Source: Bolinopsis microptera (lineage: Eukaryota > Ctenophora > Tentaculata > Lobata > Bolinopsidae). Taken from it: DNA of 64,000 nt. Both the position numbers and the translations under genes were made by a program. Location of the stretch: the NCBI RefSeq assembly GCF_026151205.1, contig NC_087081.1:13536340-13600339 (forward strand), given 5' to 3'. Numbering within the stretch: position 1 is the stretch's first letter; each line of letters opens with the position of its first letter. The notes under the pieces were generated by a model. That model saw only the letters and a list, made by a program, of their open reading frames with translations. It was not told the DNA's origin and did no database searches. Shown here piece after piece: positions 10,712 to 22,800 of this stretch.

Positions 10712-11811
10712 TCAGCCTCTCCTTGCAACTCGAGCAGCCAAGTCAGCAATCCTAATCCTGCGTCTTCTCCGCAACAAAAGCAAGAATTTATTTCTAGCAG
10801 ATATTAACTTAATCTTGATGAAAGCACCAAAACTTCTTATAGTTAAACAGTAAATAAATGGGTTGGCAGCACAATTAATACAAATTGAAACGAGGATATC
10901 ATCTTCAAGATCTTAAACAGTGTCTTATTTGTCTTTGTTATAAATTCAATTTCATCCTTAGAAATCAGTGTTCCTGATGTTACCGAAGAGAAAACTACAG
11001 TTGGGGCGAGCGACAACAAAAACGTTGCTGATACAACGAGGAGCGTCAAAATAGTTTGTCTCTGGATCCCCGATACTCTTTTTACAAGGAATAACATCCA
11101 AATTGTTGTTATTACAACGCACACCATGGGTATAAGCGTAAAACATATGGTAATGAATATCGGAATCAAGCGTTGGTATTTATTTAGGAAATAAAAACGA
11201 CACGTTAAAGTTTCCCCACTGAATCCATAAGGGATAAATTTAAACGATAAATCATCATGAGAAAACAGCATATTCAAGACAATAACCACAATACTTGCGG
11301 TCGATAAAGCCCACACTGCACATGAAATGATGTAGCCTCTTTTGAATCTTCGTATGTTCGATCGTAGCGGGAAAAGCAAATTATTCAATTTGTTCACATT
11401 TAGCGATGCTAGAAAACAGCTGCTAGTATACAAGAAAAATATAGCGATGATCTTTATAATCCCACAAATACGATATTTAAAATCATTCCATCTCATCGCT
11501 TCTTTCATTGCAGAGCTGAAAAGACTCAGTCCAAATCCTAGGTCCGCTAATGCCAAATTTCTAATCAGAATGATAGACACCCTGTCTAAATGGATGGCGT
11601 TGTATTTGATGGAGGAGACTAACACTATAATGTTGCCAACGGTGGAAAGGAAAGCAGTGAAGAAGAGCCAAGTGAGGATAGTAATGTGTTGTTGAGAGAT
11701 AATATGTTTAGCTTCTGGGAAAGTATCGAAGGTTTTATTGGAGAGGTTGTCAGTTGGAATTGTAGGGGAGATCAATTCGTTGGGATTTCCAATACTGGTG
11801 GTGGCTTCCAT
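10712..11811 (-). CDS. Class A GPCR with one frameshift entering TM7 (recent pseudogene or sequence error)
   Basis: A single-exon receptor begins at ATG 11811. The N-terminus has two sequons (N22, N25). TM1 carries GN at 59-60, TM2 carries LALAD at 86-90, Cys116 precedes TM3 and Cys204 lies in loop 2. The DRY site is replaced by NKL at 140-142, TM4 has W167, and TM6 has SLAP at 267-270. Near residue 300 (about 10908-10916) the frame changes. In the next frame the protein continues through NCAANPFIYCL (the NPxxY motif), a helix 8 and an Arg-rich tail ending at TGA 10712-10714. If left uncorrected, the open frame stops at 10843. One lost G would explain it. The receptor is presumably at the plasma membrane and couples to G proteins. 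The ligand is unknown. It is a paralogue of the dead receptor at 2593-3766. Confidence 0.8.
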
Positions 11812-12381
11812 TGAAAACTGTAAGTGTAATGTAATTGTATAAAATCTATGATGGGTACCAGGAACATGTCAATGGAAAATGAACAAATAAGTAATTCATG
11901 TTGAGTGTTGACGCTATCTTCTTCTAACTCTAACTCTAAGCCCACGCCAGCCCAAAATAAATGTTAATTTTTCAATTATTCTCTCAAGGTTTAAAGGAAT
12001 TTTACTATATCCGCAATTCCCCATTCTATTGCGAATGGGCGGCGCTCGGTTTTCTTGAAAGATATGGTAGGTATAATACCGTGAAATATTTTAATAAAAA
12101 AATAATTTTCTTGGCCAATACCCGCTCAAAAGAAATGTTAACAGTTACTTTCATTTCTAAGTTTCTTGCTATAATCTTCTCAAAATGAATATAACTATCA
12201 AATCCCATCCCTATTTTTCTACAAACCATATCTATAAACTTATAAAATATAGAAGTAAAAAATTAACAAAATTGAGGAAGTTACTTTATAAAGCTTAATA
12301 AACTGGTGGGAAATGGCTTGACAGTACAAATGACTGAAGGAACTATTAGCTCTCAACTAAACACTTTGATTTATATCTGTC
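11812..12381. other. Region upstream of GPCR
   Basis: Non-coding and AT-rich. No clear TATA box or other motif identified. Confidence 0.35.
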
Positions 12382-12472
12382 TTACCTGGGGACCCCAGGC
12401 TATAACGTTCACAAACATACTATAGAATAGAGAGTCGGCGGAATGACAGGCTGAGCGCCGCCCAGTAATTAA
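12382..12472. mobile_element. Short MITE, 91 bp, 9-bp target duplication
   Basis: It is flanked by ATATCTGTC on both sides (12373-12381, 12473-12481). The ends are imperfect inverted repeats built on CTGGGGACC and CGCCGCCCAG. A related copy in the opposite orientation lies at 40465-40549. The 9-10-bp duplications resemble those of Mutator-like elements. Confidence 0.75.
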
Positions 12473-12481
12473 ATATCTGTC

Positions 12482-13695
12482 AAGTTAAAGTTGTAAATCA
12501 GATGAAGCTGGTATGATAGCAAAGCCATGTGTTCAACTTATATTTATAAACTGTCAAGAAAGATTTAAAATACTTAACAAATCTACGAAATCAAACGAGC
12601 ACGTGTTTTGGTTGTGTTATGCACGTGTCATGTGATTAAAATAATCACCTTCCTTATTGGGATACACTGTCAAAAGACTCAAAACGTTATCGATATTGAA
12701 GGACGCTGACTTTTTGTATGCAAAGAAACGATAAAGAAAATGTATAGCTTTTAAAAGATATGGAACAGCTTGTTTGTTTAGTTTGTGCTTATTTCCATCA
12801 ACTTACCTCACTTTATTGCAAAATGGCTATAAATGCATAATAATAATATTCTATTTCTACTCAATCTCATAAAATTCAAAGGAAATAAATCAAAATCAAA
12901 TTCGTTAATTAATAATTTTCACAATTTATCTTATTTCACATATCTCTGGAATAAAAAGCTTGAAATTAAATTCGTAAGACAAAAGATCAAAATAGCAAAA
13001 ATTTTGTTAGCGTCACGGTTTGTGGTTACTAGCTATTTTGCATACTTTTAAAAATATCCTACAGAGCCAAACTGAATCACTGATGACATTTTTTTTGTAC
13101 GTGAAAATAATGTCAGCTGTGGCATTAAGGTCCGTGAATAATAAAGTCCGGTAATTATTTCCATTAATTTTAGTGTGTGTCCTTATACTACATATGCGTA
13201 GATATGTGTAGCCGATTACTATATTAGCTTACTAGTATACTACTACTAGGACAAATATAATCACTCATCAGTCACATACAGTAAGTTAAAGTACTTAAGT
13301 TATAGCACCATGATTACTATGACTTAAGAGTTCAAAAAAGAGTAAAACACTTATCAAAAAATCACCAAACATTTCACAATTTTTTGGAAATTTTTGGGCG
13401 GTCATGATCGTGAATAATTATGTCCGTGAAAAATTTGGTCCGTGAAAAACTTGTCCGTGACAATCATGTCCGATGAGGTAATGTATTTACGATTATTTAA
13501 TCGCAGTAGAATGACAGAATGATTAAACAAAGATATGATAGAGAGAAACTAAGTAAAACTAAATATTTGTAAAGATGGTTTCTATCCGTTTGAAGCTGCA
13601 TGTTATTGTTGTTTTTGTAGAACATTTTTCAAAGTTATAAAAGAAAAAGAGCCAAAAAAGTAATTGTTTTTGTCATAAGAGCACTATCCAAATTC
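12482..13695. other. Gene-free stretch with GTCCGTGA repeats
   Basis: No gene seen. GTCCGTGA or a close variant occurs several times at about 13130-13150 and 13420-13470, with a related GATCGTGAATAATTA nearby. This looks like a degraded mobile-element end. The 3' UTR of the TSP1 receptor gene should lie just below 13696. Confidence 0.4.
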
Positions 13696-13862
13696 TCAAA
13701 TCCCTGTGTAGTCAATATAGTCGTCTTCTTTGGTGTCTCCATTGAAGTCGATGTAGTCGTTTTCCAGCCCAATAATTTCCATGCTTGGATCTACTTTTGA
13801 TACGGTATTAAGCAGCAAAATCCCTTGGGATGATTCTGGAGTCTCGAAGTGAAATTCTGTCA
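13696..13862 (-). CDS. TSP1 receptor last exon: tyrosine-motif tail
   Basis: A CTATTTCTAG acceptor opens 54 codons and a TGA, in the phase the upstream donor needs. The tail is acidic and ends with NDYIDF, then DDYIDYTGI. The spaced tyrosines next to acidic residues look like kinase/SH2 or endocytic (YxxF) motifs. The exon also lies in an open frame with its own ATG farther upstream (13977), but that part shows no protein-like pattern. The donor that feeds this exon (GG-GTTAGA) is weak, so this is the least certain splice of the model. Confidence 0.65.
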
Positions 13863-16800
13863 CTAGAAATAGTATTATCATCATTAATATTTTCTTGTAA
13901 TATAACCTGTCAAAGCCCATGGTGCCCTCATGGTGTAAAAGAAAGTCAAGATTTGGCACTTGGCTAGTGGTCGCCACTAATCGAATGACTTAAAAGATGT
14001 AAAAACCAGCCCCTATATTATGATAGGCACGCCGCACGGAAAGTAAAATATTGTCCTGAACGACAAAGACTAATTTGTTTGCTTTCATTGTGTTGACCAA
14101 GAAATTAGTCAAAATCACTAACTACCTAAAGCAATAGATAATTGCAAAATAAAAATATTTTCTAACCCAAATGCAGGGCTTCTTCAGTTGTCTCCTCTGA
14201 TACTCTCTTTTGTTTCATCTGCATTATCCAGGAGTATTTCATCGCTGCTGTGATAGCGACAACCGTACAGAGAAGACCTATTAAACAGCATATGAAGATC
14301 AGGACGGGTTTGCTAAGTCCAAGCGGGCCGTCTGCAGACAAAAGAACTGGTAGTATACCTGAAGAAATGAAGTCGTTATTTGTACATTGCGAAATTTAAT
14401 CATTGAGTTAAGTCAGAGCACAATATTTTTGCGTTGGTTGCAGAATCGCACAATTTGTCGCATTCCTTTTGAGGAAATGGCACGGAATTACATATTTGAA
14501 ACCATGATTGCATTCAATCCTCAACCTTTATGTTACCAATACCATGTTATTGCAAACCATTTGACAATTGCCATTTCTGAATCATAATGTTATAATTATT
14601 CTTTAAACTAATGTGTGAAGGTTTCATTCAGCTTCAAAGGCAAAAATTGATAAGATTAAGCCTTTTTTCTCATTATTTTAATAAATTTTTGTTTGTAATT
14701 ATGTACTTCAATTTGTAAGTAGATCTATTGGAATATGTAAATTATGAACCGATCAGCGAGATTTAAATATAACCTTACTTTTGCAACTTCCCTCACAGGA
14801 TATATTTTGTACGGTGTCACCCTCGCATTCCCTGAAACAACATCCAAATTACGATCATAAAATCGTCCGATTCATAAATGATCTTTATGGAAATAAACCG
14901 ACCATAATTTATATAATAATATATTAATTCATATCAGAAATTTGAACTCATTACAGTTACTCAAATTTTTCACTAACCGTCCAAAACAACTGGGCGAAGG
15001 ATTGTTACATGTTCTTGTTCTATTTCTAGTTTCTGTTTCACCATCACACTCGCATTTGCTCCAGTTTCCCCAATCCGACCAAATTCCGTCTACAGTTTGG
15101 CCTGAAATTTATTTTACACAAAAATGAAAACATTTTCATAACAAATCACAAAAATATTTGGGCTTGAAGAACTATAAGGATCAAAAGTATATTCTACGAG
15201 AACATGGTTATGACGCAATGAATTAGCATTTAGCATCATCGATGGTAAATACGTCAAAAAATCGCCTGTAAATACGCCGTATTCAAAAATTCTAAGAAAT
15301 ACGTGAAATACAAAATAGGCAAAATTTGGCGCTTAAATTCTTTGATGGTAAAATTTCTCAAAATACGCGCGTATCTCTTTCGAAATACGTGATTACAGAT
15401 TAGTGATATTTGCGCGTGCGTCGCTGGCCCAGTGGTATATTAATATAGCAATACTGACAGTCGTTTTGGAGACTTCACGGTGCTCGAATGAAAACGCTGC
15501 AGCGACTTGCTATTCTTATGCTGAACTGCAACCAATCAGTCGGTCTGCTGCAGAGCAGAGCTTCTCAGGTTATAAAGCAGTTATGCCTCCCTCGAGGAAT
15601 AGACTTTCAACCGAGACCCAGTTCCAGTGCATTTTTATCTATTACAATATTCGCAGACTAAGATCACAAGTCTCTCTTGCTTGAATTTTGAAACCGGTTA
15701 CCGGATTAACACGGACTTCCCAGTGGCATAAGTTTAAAAAGTGACTAGGAATCCAGCCTGGAAAGAAAAAACGGCTATAATAAACTTTTAAAACGGCTAT
15801 AATAAATTTTTCGGCCGGATGACGATTTCATTTCACCTTGCTAGTTATATTACAGAGGTATTTTTAGTTATTCATTAGTTATTCATAATTGCCAAAAAGT
15901 ATGGGAAAAAATGATCCTATCCGAGTCTCGAACTCGCAATCTGCTGATACGGAGTTAGCGTATTAACCAATTAGGCCACGATTCCATATACTGTAATGTA
16001 ATATTCATATATAGATCTTCGCGCGTTACTGCAACTTAATTTGAAATACGTAATTTATCATCGGGAAATACGTATGCGTAGTACCTACGCGTAGTCTCCC
16101 CAAAACGCATTTACCATCCTTGTTTAGCATAATATACACCTTTTTTGGATTAACCTAAAGAATCACGCGATTTTAACTGTTACAAAATATATGAAGGGAT
16201 ATCTATATCTTACTCACAGCATGAATCATGACATGTTCCATTATCAACCAAGTCTCCTTCACAGTTGCTGTATGATAAAAGAATTATAACTCTAGGTTTT
16301 AGACAATTACAAAACGATGCAAACAGCAAATGATTGACTTGAAATAGAGAAAAAACGATCGTCTTGAAACCTTAGATATCCATACCTTCCATAACAGAAA
16401 GGTGCCGGGTTGGTACAAGATCTAGTTCTGTTCCATGTTCCTGTTCCTGTAGTGTGATCACACTCACACGTACTCCAGTTTCCCCAATCAGTCCAATTTC
16501 CGTTCACAGTTTGACCTGAAAAATAATGAAAATGAATTATATTTTGTCGACTTATCAAGTGATATTTTAGTTCATGTATCATGAAAATTGTTCCTGAATC
16601 GTAGTTGATTGAAATAATTTTCAGCATAAGAATTTTTTTTTGCCTTTTTAGATTTACAACGTGGTATTCCACCAATACCAAGATTTTGCCCTACATTTGA
16701 TTGTATGTACTTACAACACTGATCATCGCATGTTCCATTGTCCTTAACGTTTCCCTCGCAGTCACTGGAATGTTCATTGTTTTGGTTTTTTGGTAGTTTC

Positions 16801-19800
16801 ATGTTTAAAGTTGAAAGTTAAACTCATTATGAATGAATAGTCATGAAAGAATTATAAATGAACTATAATGAATTAAGAATCCTTCGACAATTCGTGGTCT
16901 AAAAAATAAATTTCAACAGTAAAACTACCTTCCATAACAGAAAGGTGCCGGGTTGGTACAAGATCTAGTTCTGTTCCATGTTCCTGTTCCTGTAGTGTGA
17001 TCACACTCACACGTACTCCAGTTTCCCCAATGGCTCCAGTTTCCGACCACAGTTTTACCTGAAAATAGTTATAGGAATTAAATCATGTTATTGTTGACTT
17101 ATTTATAGTTCGATATTTTTTAAAAAGTTTATGTATCTTGAAAACTGGATTTTAATCTAAGTTGATCTGGAAGATTTTTAACAGAACGTACATTTGTAAA
17201 ATGATGTGTCACACAAATTTAGATCAGGGTCCTTTATAGTTTGATCGAATTTACTTACAGCACTGATCATTGCAAGTTCCATTATTGATAACTGCTCCTT
17301 CGCAGTCACTGAAATGTTCATTAGGTTATGTCACAATTTTGGTGTTCTGACGTTAACTGTTATGAATCAATAAACATGAATGAATAATGAATCCGAGTTA
17401 AAAACGATGCATAAAATTACCTTCCATAACAGAAAGGTGCCGGGTTGGTACAAGATCTAGTTCTGTTCCATGTTCCTGTTCCTGTAGTGTGATCACACTC
17501 ACACGTACTCCAGTTTCCCCAATCAGTCCAATCTCCGTCCACAGTTTGACCTGAAAACAAGAATGACAATATTAACCATTTCTTTACTTAGCAATGATAT
17601 TTTCGTAAAGGTCTGTTTACCTAAAATTTGCTTCTTTCATAATTAATATTCAGTAGAATGGTCTTTAATTGCTCAACAACTGAATCAAGATTGGGATCAG
17701 TTATAGTATCTTTAGTTTGATTATGTGTACTTACAGCACTCATCATCACATGTTCCATTATTGTTTATTTCTCCTTCGCAGTCACTGAAATGTTCGCAAA
17801 GTTATGTATTGGTGCTATGATAGTTTTACGTTGAACGTTAAATGTTATGAACCAATAATCATGAATAAATCATGAAATAATCATGAATGAATTATCAATC
17901 CGAGTTAAAAACGATGCATAAAACTACCTTCCATAACAGAAAGGTGCCGGGTTGGTACAAGATCTAGTTCTGTTCCATGTTCCTGTTCCTGTAGTGTGAT
18001 CACACTCACACGTACTCCAGTTTCCCCAATCAGTCCAATCTCCGTCCACAGTTTGACCTGAAAACAAGAATGAAAATATTAACCATTTCTTTACTTATCA
18101 ACTTTATTTTCGTAAAGGTCTGTTTACCTAAAATTTGCTTCTTTCATAATTAATATTCAGTAGAATGGTCTTTAATTGCTCAACAACAGAATCAAGATTG
18201 GGGTCAGTTATAGTATCTTTAGTTTGATTGTGTGTACTTACAGCACTGATCATCACATGTTCCATTATTGTTTACTTCTCCTTCGCAGTCACTGAAATTG
18301 GTGCTATGATAGTTTTACGTTGAACGTTAAATGTTATGAACCAATAATCATGAATAAATCATGAAAGTATCATGAATGAATAATGAATCCGAGTTAAAAA
18401 TCTATGCATAAAATTACCTTCCATAACAGAAAGGTGCCGGGTTGGTACAAGATCTAGTTCTGTTCCATAATCCTGTTCCTGTAGTGTGATCACACTCACA
18501 CGTACTCCAGTTTCCCCAATCAGTCCAATCTCCGTCCACATTTTGACCTGAAAACAAGAATGAAAATATTAACCATTTCTTTACTTATCAATGATATTTT
18601 CGTAAAGGTCTGTTTACCTAAAATTTGCTTCTTTCATAATTAATATTCAGTAGAATGGTCTTTTATTGCTCAACAACTGAATAAAGATTGAGATCAGTTA
18701 TAGTATCTTTAGTTTGATTGTGTGTACTTACAGCACTGATCATCACATGTTCCATTATTGTTTATTTCTCCTTCGCAGTCACTGAAATGTTCGCAAAGTT
18801 ATGTATTGGCGCTATGATAGTTTTACGTTGAACGTTAAATGTTATGAACCAATAACCATGAATAAATCATGAAAGTATCATGAATGAATAATGAATCCGA
18901 GTTAAAAACGATGCATAAAATTACCTTCCATAACAGAAAGGTGCCGGGTTGGTACAAGATCTAGTTCTGTTCCATGTTCCTGTTCCTGTAGTGTGATCAC
19001 ACTCACACGTACTCCAGTTTCCCCAATCAGTCCAATCTCCGTCCACAGTTTGACCTGAAAACAAGAATGACAATGTTAACCATTTCTTGACTTATCAATG
19101 ATATTTTCGTAAAGGTCTGTTTACCTAAAATTTGCTTCTTTCAAAGTTAATATTCAGTAGAATGGTCTTTAATTGCTCAACAACTGAATCAAGATTGGGG
19201 TCAGCAGTTATAGTATCTTTAGTTTGATTGTGTGTACTTACAGCACTGATCATCACATGTTCCATTATTGTTTACTTCTCCTTCGCAGTCACTGAAATTG
19301 GTGCTATGATAGTTTTACGTTGAACGTTAAATGTTATGAACCAATAATCATGAATAAATCATGAAAGTATCATGAATGAATAATGAATCCGAGTTAAAAA
19401 TCTATGCATAAAATTACCTTCCATAACAGAAAGGTGCCGGGTTGGTACAAGATCTAGTTCTGTTCCATGTTCCTGTTCCTGTAGTGTGATCACACTCACA
19501 CGTACTCCAGTTTCCCCAATCAGTCCAATCTCCGTCCACAGTTTGACCTGAAAACAAGAATGACAATGTTAACCATTTCTTGACTTATCAATGATATTTT
19601 CGTAAAGGTCTGATTACCTAAAATTTGCTTCTTTCAAAGTTAATATTCAGTAGAATGGTCTTTAATTGCTCAACAACTGAATCAAGATTGGGGTCAGTTA
19701 TAGTATCTTTAGTTTGATTATGTGTACTTACAGCACTGATCATCACATGTTCCATTATTGTTTATTTCTCCTTCGCAGTCACTGAAATGTTCGCAAAGTT

Positions 19801-22800
19801 ATGTATTGGTGCTATGATAGTTTTACGTTGAACGTTAAACTGTTAAATGTTATGAATCAATAACCATGAATGAATCATGAAATAATCATGAATGAATTAT
19901 GAATCCGAGTTTTAAAAAACGATGCATAAAACTACCTTCCATAACAGAATGGTGCCGGGTTGGTACAAGATCTAGTTCTGTTCCATGTTCCTGTTCCTGT
20001 AGTGTGATCACACTCACAAGTACTCCAGTTTCCCCAATCAGTCCAATCTCCGTCCACAGTTTGACCTGAAAACAAGAATGACAATATTAATCATTTCTTT
20101 ACTGATCAATGATATTTTCGTAAAGGTCTGTTTACCTAAAATTTGCTTCTTTCATAATTAATATTCAGTAGAATGGTATTTAATTGCTCAACAACTGAAT
20201 AAAGATTGGGGTCAGTTATAGTATCTTTAGTTTGATTGTGTGTACTTACAGCACTGATCATCACATGTTCCATTATTGTTTATTTCTCCTTCGCAGTCAC
20301 TGAAATGTTCGCAAAGTTATGTATTGGTGCTATGATAGTTTTACGTTGAACGTTAAATGTTATGAACCAATAACCATGAATAAATCATGAAAGTATCATG
20401 AATGAATAATGAATCCGAGTTAAAAATCTAGGCATAAAACTTAAAAACTACCTTCCATAACAGAAAGGTGCCGGGTTGGTACAAGATCTAGTTCTGTTCC
20501 ATGTTCCTGTTCCTGTAGTGTGATCACACTCACACGTACTCCAGTTTCCCCAATCAGTCCAATCTCCGTCCACAGTTTTACCTGAAAACAAGAGTGACAA
20601 TATTAACCATTTCTTTACTTATCAATGATATTTTCGTAAAGGTCTGTTTACCTAAAATTTGCTTCTTTCATAATTAATATTCAGTAGAATGGTCTTTAAT
20701 TGCTCAACAACAGAATCAAGATTGGGATCAGTTATAGTATCTTTAGTTTGATTGTGTGTACTTACAGCACTGATCATCACATGTTCCATTATTGTTTATT
20801 TCTCCTTCGCAGTCACTGAAATGTTCGCAAAGTTATGTATTGGTGCTATGATAGTTTTACGTTGAACGTTAAATGTTATGAACCAATAATCATGAATAAA
20901 TCATGAAATAATCATGAATGAATTATCAATCCGAGTTAAAAACGATGCATAACATTACCTTCCATAACAGAAAGGTGCCGGGTTGGTACAAGATCTAGTT
21001 CTGTTCCATGTTCCTGTTCCTGTAGTGTGATCACACTCACACGTACTCCAGTTTCCCCAATCAGTCCAATCTCCGTCCACAGTTTGACCTGAAAATGAAA
21101 AAAATCATTTTGTTGCTTACTTAACAATAAATAATATTATTAAAGTCCAAGTATCTTAAAACTGCACATACGATTAATGTTCAGGAATCAGGAGAATGTA
21201 TTTGGTTGTTACACGTTGGTGCTCCACAACTGACTCAAGATTGCGTGGTCAGTTATAGTATCTTTAGTTTGATTGTGTGTACTTACAGCACTGATCATCA
21301 CATGTTCCATTATTGTTTATTTCTCCTTCACAGTCACTGAAATGTTCGCAAAGTTATGTAAATATTTTGGTGTTCTGATAGTTTACGTTGAACGTTCACT
21401 GTTATGAAAGTATGAATCAATCATGAATTATGAATCCGATTAAAAAACATACGCACAAAAGTTAAAACTACCTTCCATAACAGAAAGGTGCCGGGTTGGT
21501 ACAAGATCTAGTTCTGTTCCATGTTCCTGTTCCTGTAGTGTGATCACACTCACACGTACTCCAGTTTCCCCAATTAGTCCATCCTCCATCTACATTGTGA
21601 CCTGTTGCATTTGCATGGATAAGTCATTGAATCACTTTCCTCTCAATTTCATCTTTTTCGAATATCTTCGTGAGAATGTTCATCGAGATTTGAGTTTTAT
21701 GTCTTGAAAAAGTAATATTTTACAAATTGAGATTTGATTTTATCAAGAAATCGGATATCTACAACATATTTAAAATTATATTTAAAAATACGTCCGCGAA
21801 TTTGGCGGCAGAATTTATGGAAACGTTTTTGAAACGAGCAAAATATCGCTAAACAAAAAGACGCCGAAAATGTGATCCAGGCAAAATTAATGCATGGCTC
21901 TTGTGTTGCAAATTTTTGAGAAAATTTTCCAATTTCTGTATTTCTTCTTAACACCTTTTTAAAAAAATTACAAAAACAATATTTAAGGAAAATCGTAAAC
22001 TTCGACTAATTGACAATTAACTGTAAAGTAATAGTTTCCGTTGGCATTCTGGCAGTGCCTATTCTATTTCTAGGGAGTGAGCTTAAGATTCTGTTAAATC
22101 TAAGCAAATTTTCCTCGGCTGACTCGGCCGAACGATCGGGAAACCGTTATTGACAGTTAAATAAGCAGCTGCCCATCGCAGCAAAGCCTCGGGCGAATAA
22201 AGTATGGAATACACTTTCTTAACCGACACTTGCTTAATTGTTATTGTACCATCGGCTACTGAAGGTGAGCGGTCACATTGTAATCATATGGCTGTTTGGA
22301 TAAACCGAAGTAAAATAAGTATCTAGATTAAGGATATTTGCAGAAACCTTTCAAATTCAAACTTTCACCATTAGTTATAGCTATCCAAAGATCAGATCTA
22401 AATGTATAAATAATGATAATAATAAAGTGATTATAAAGTGACGGTAAACGAAGTGAATACAATAAAATATAGTGTGATAATAATCATAGTGTGATTAAAA
22501 TTTAACAAAATCAAGAACTTACAGCAAAGATGGTGACAGGTGCCGTTTTCTAGTTGATGACCAGTACAGTCACTGAAATCAAATGAGGAGTTAAAGTGCT
22601 TACTATCTTATAATAATAATATCTGCACGGAGCATATTTCCTCATAAAATCAAACATTTGACATAAAAAATGTGCTTGTAACGCGATATACATTATACCT
22701 GTCGTAAATTGGCCCTCGTACGACTACGACATACCTGTCGTATTTACGAAAGATAGATGCACACATCAAAATGGTACAAGTATGGTGTAACAGTTGTAAC

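Larger units (their letters stand above)
15237..16122. mobile_element. Non-autonomous hAT-like element in receptor intron, 886 bp
   Basis: It is flanked by a perfect 8-bp duplication TTTAGCAT (15229-15236, 16123-16130). The ends are 17-bp imperfect inverted repeats around GATGGTAAAT. Many AAATACG/CGTATTT motifs cluster at both subterminal regions, as in hAT elements where transposase binds. The interior is non-coding and contains two tRNA-like segments. It sits in the intron between repeats 26 and 27 and does not touch exons. Confidence 0.85.

Noticed and set aside
13863..13977. Upstream half of the 93-codon minus-strand frame as a separate small gene
   Set aside because: Only the part after the CTATTTCTAG acceptor looks like protein and is phased to the receptor. 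The upstream part is better read as intron.
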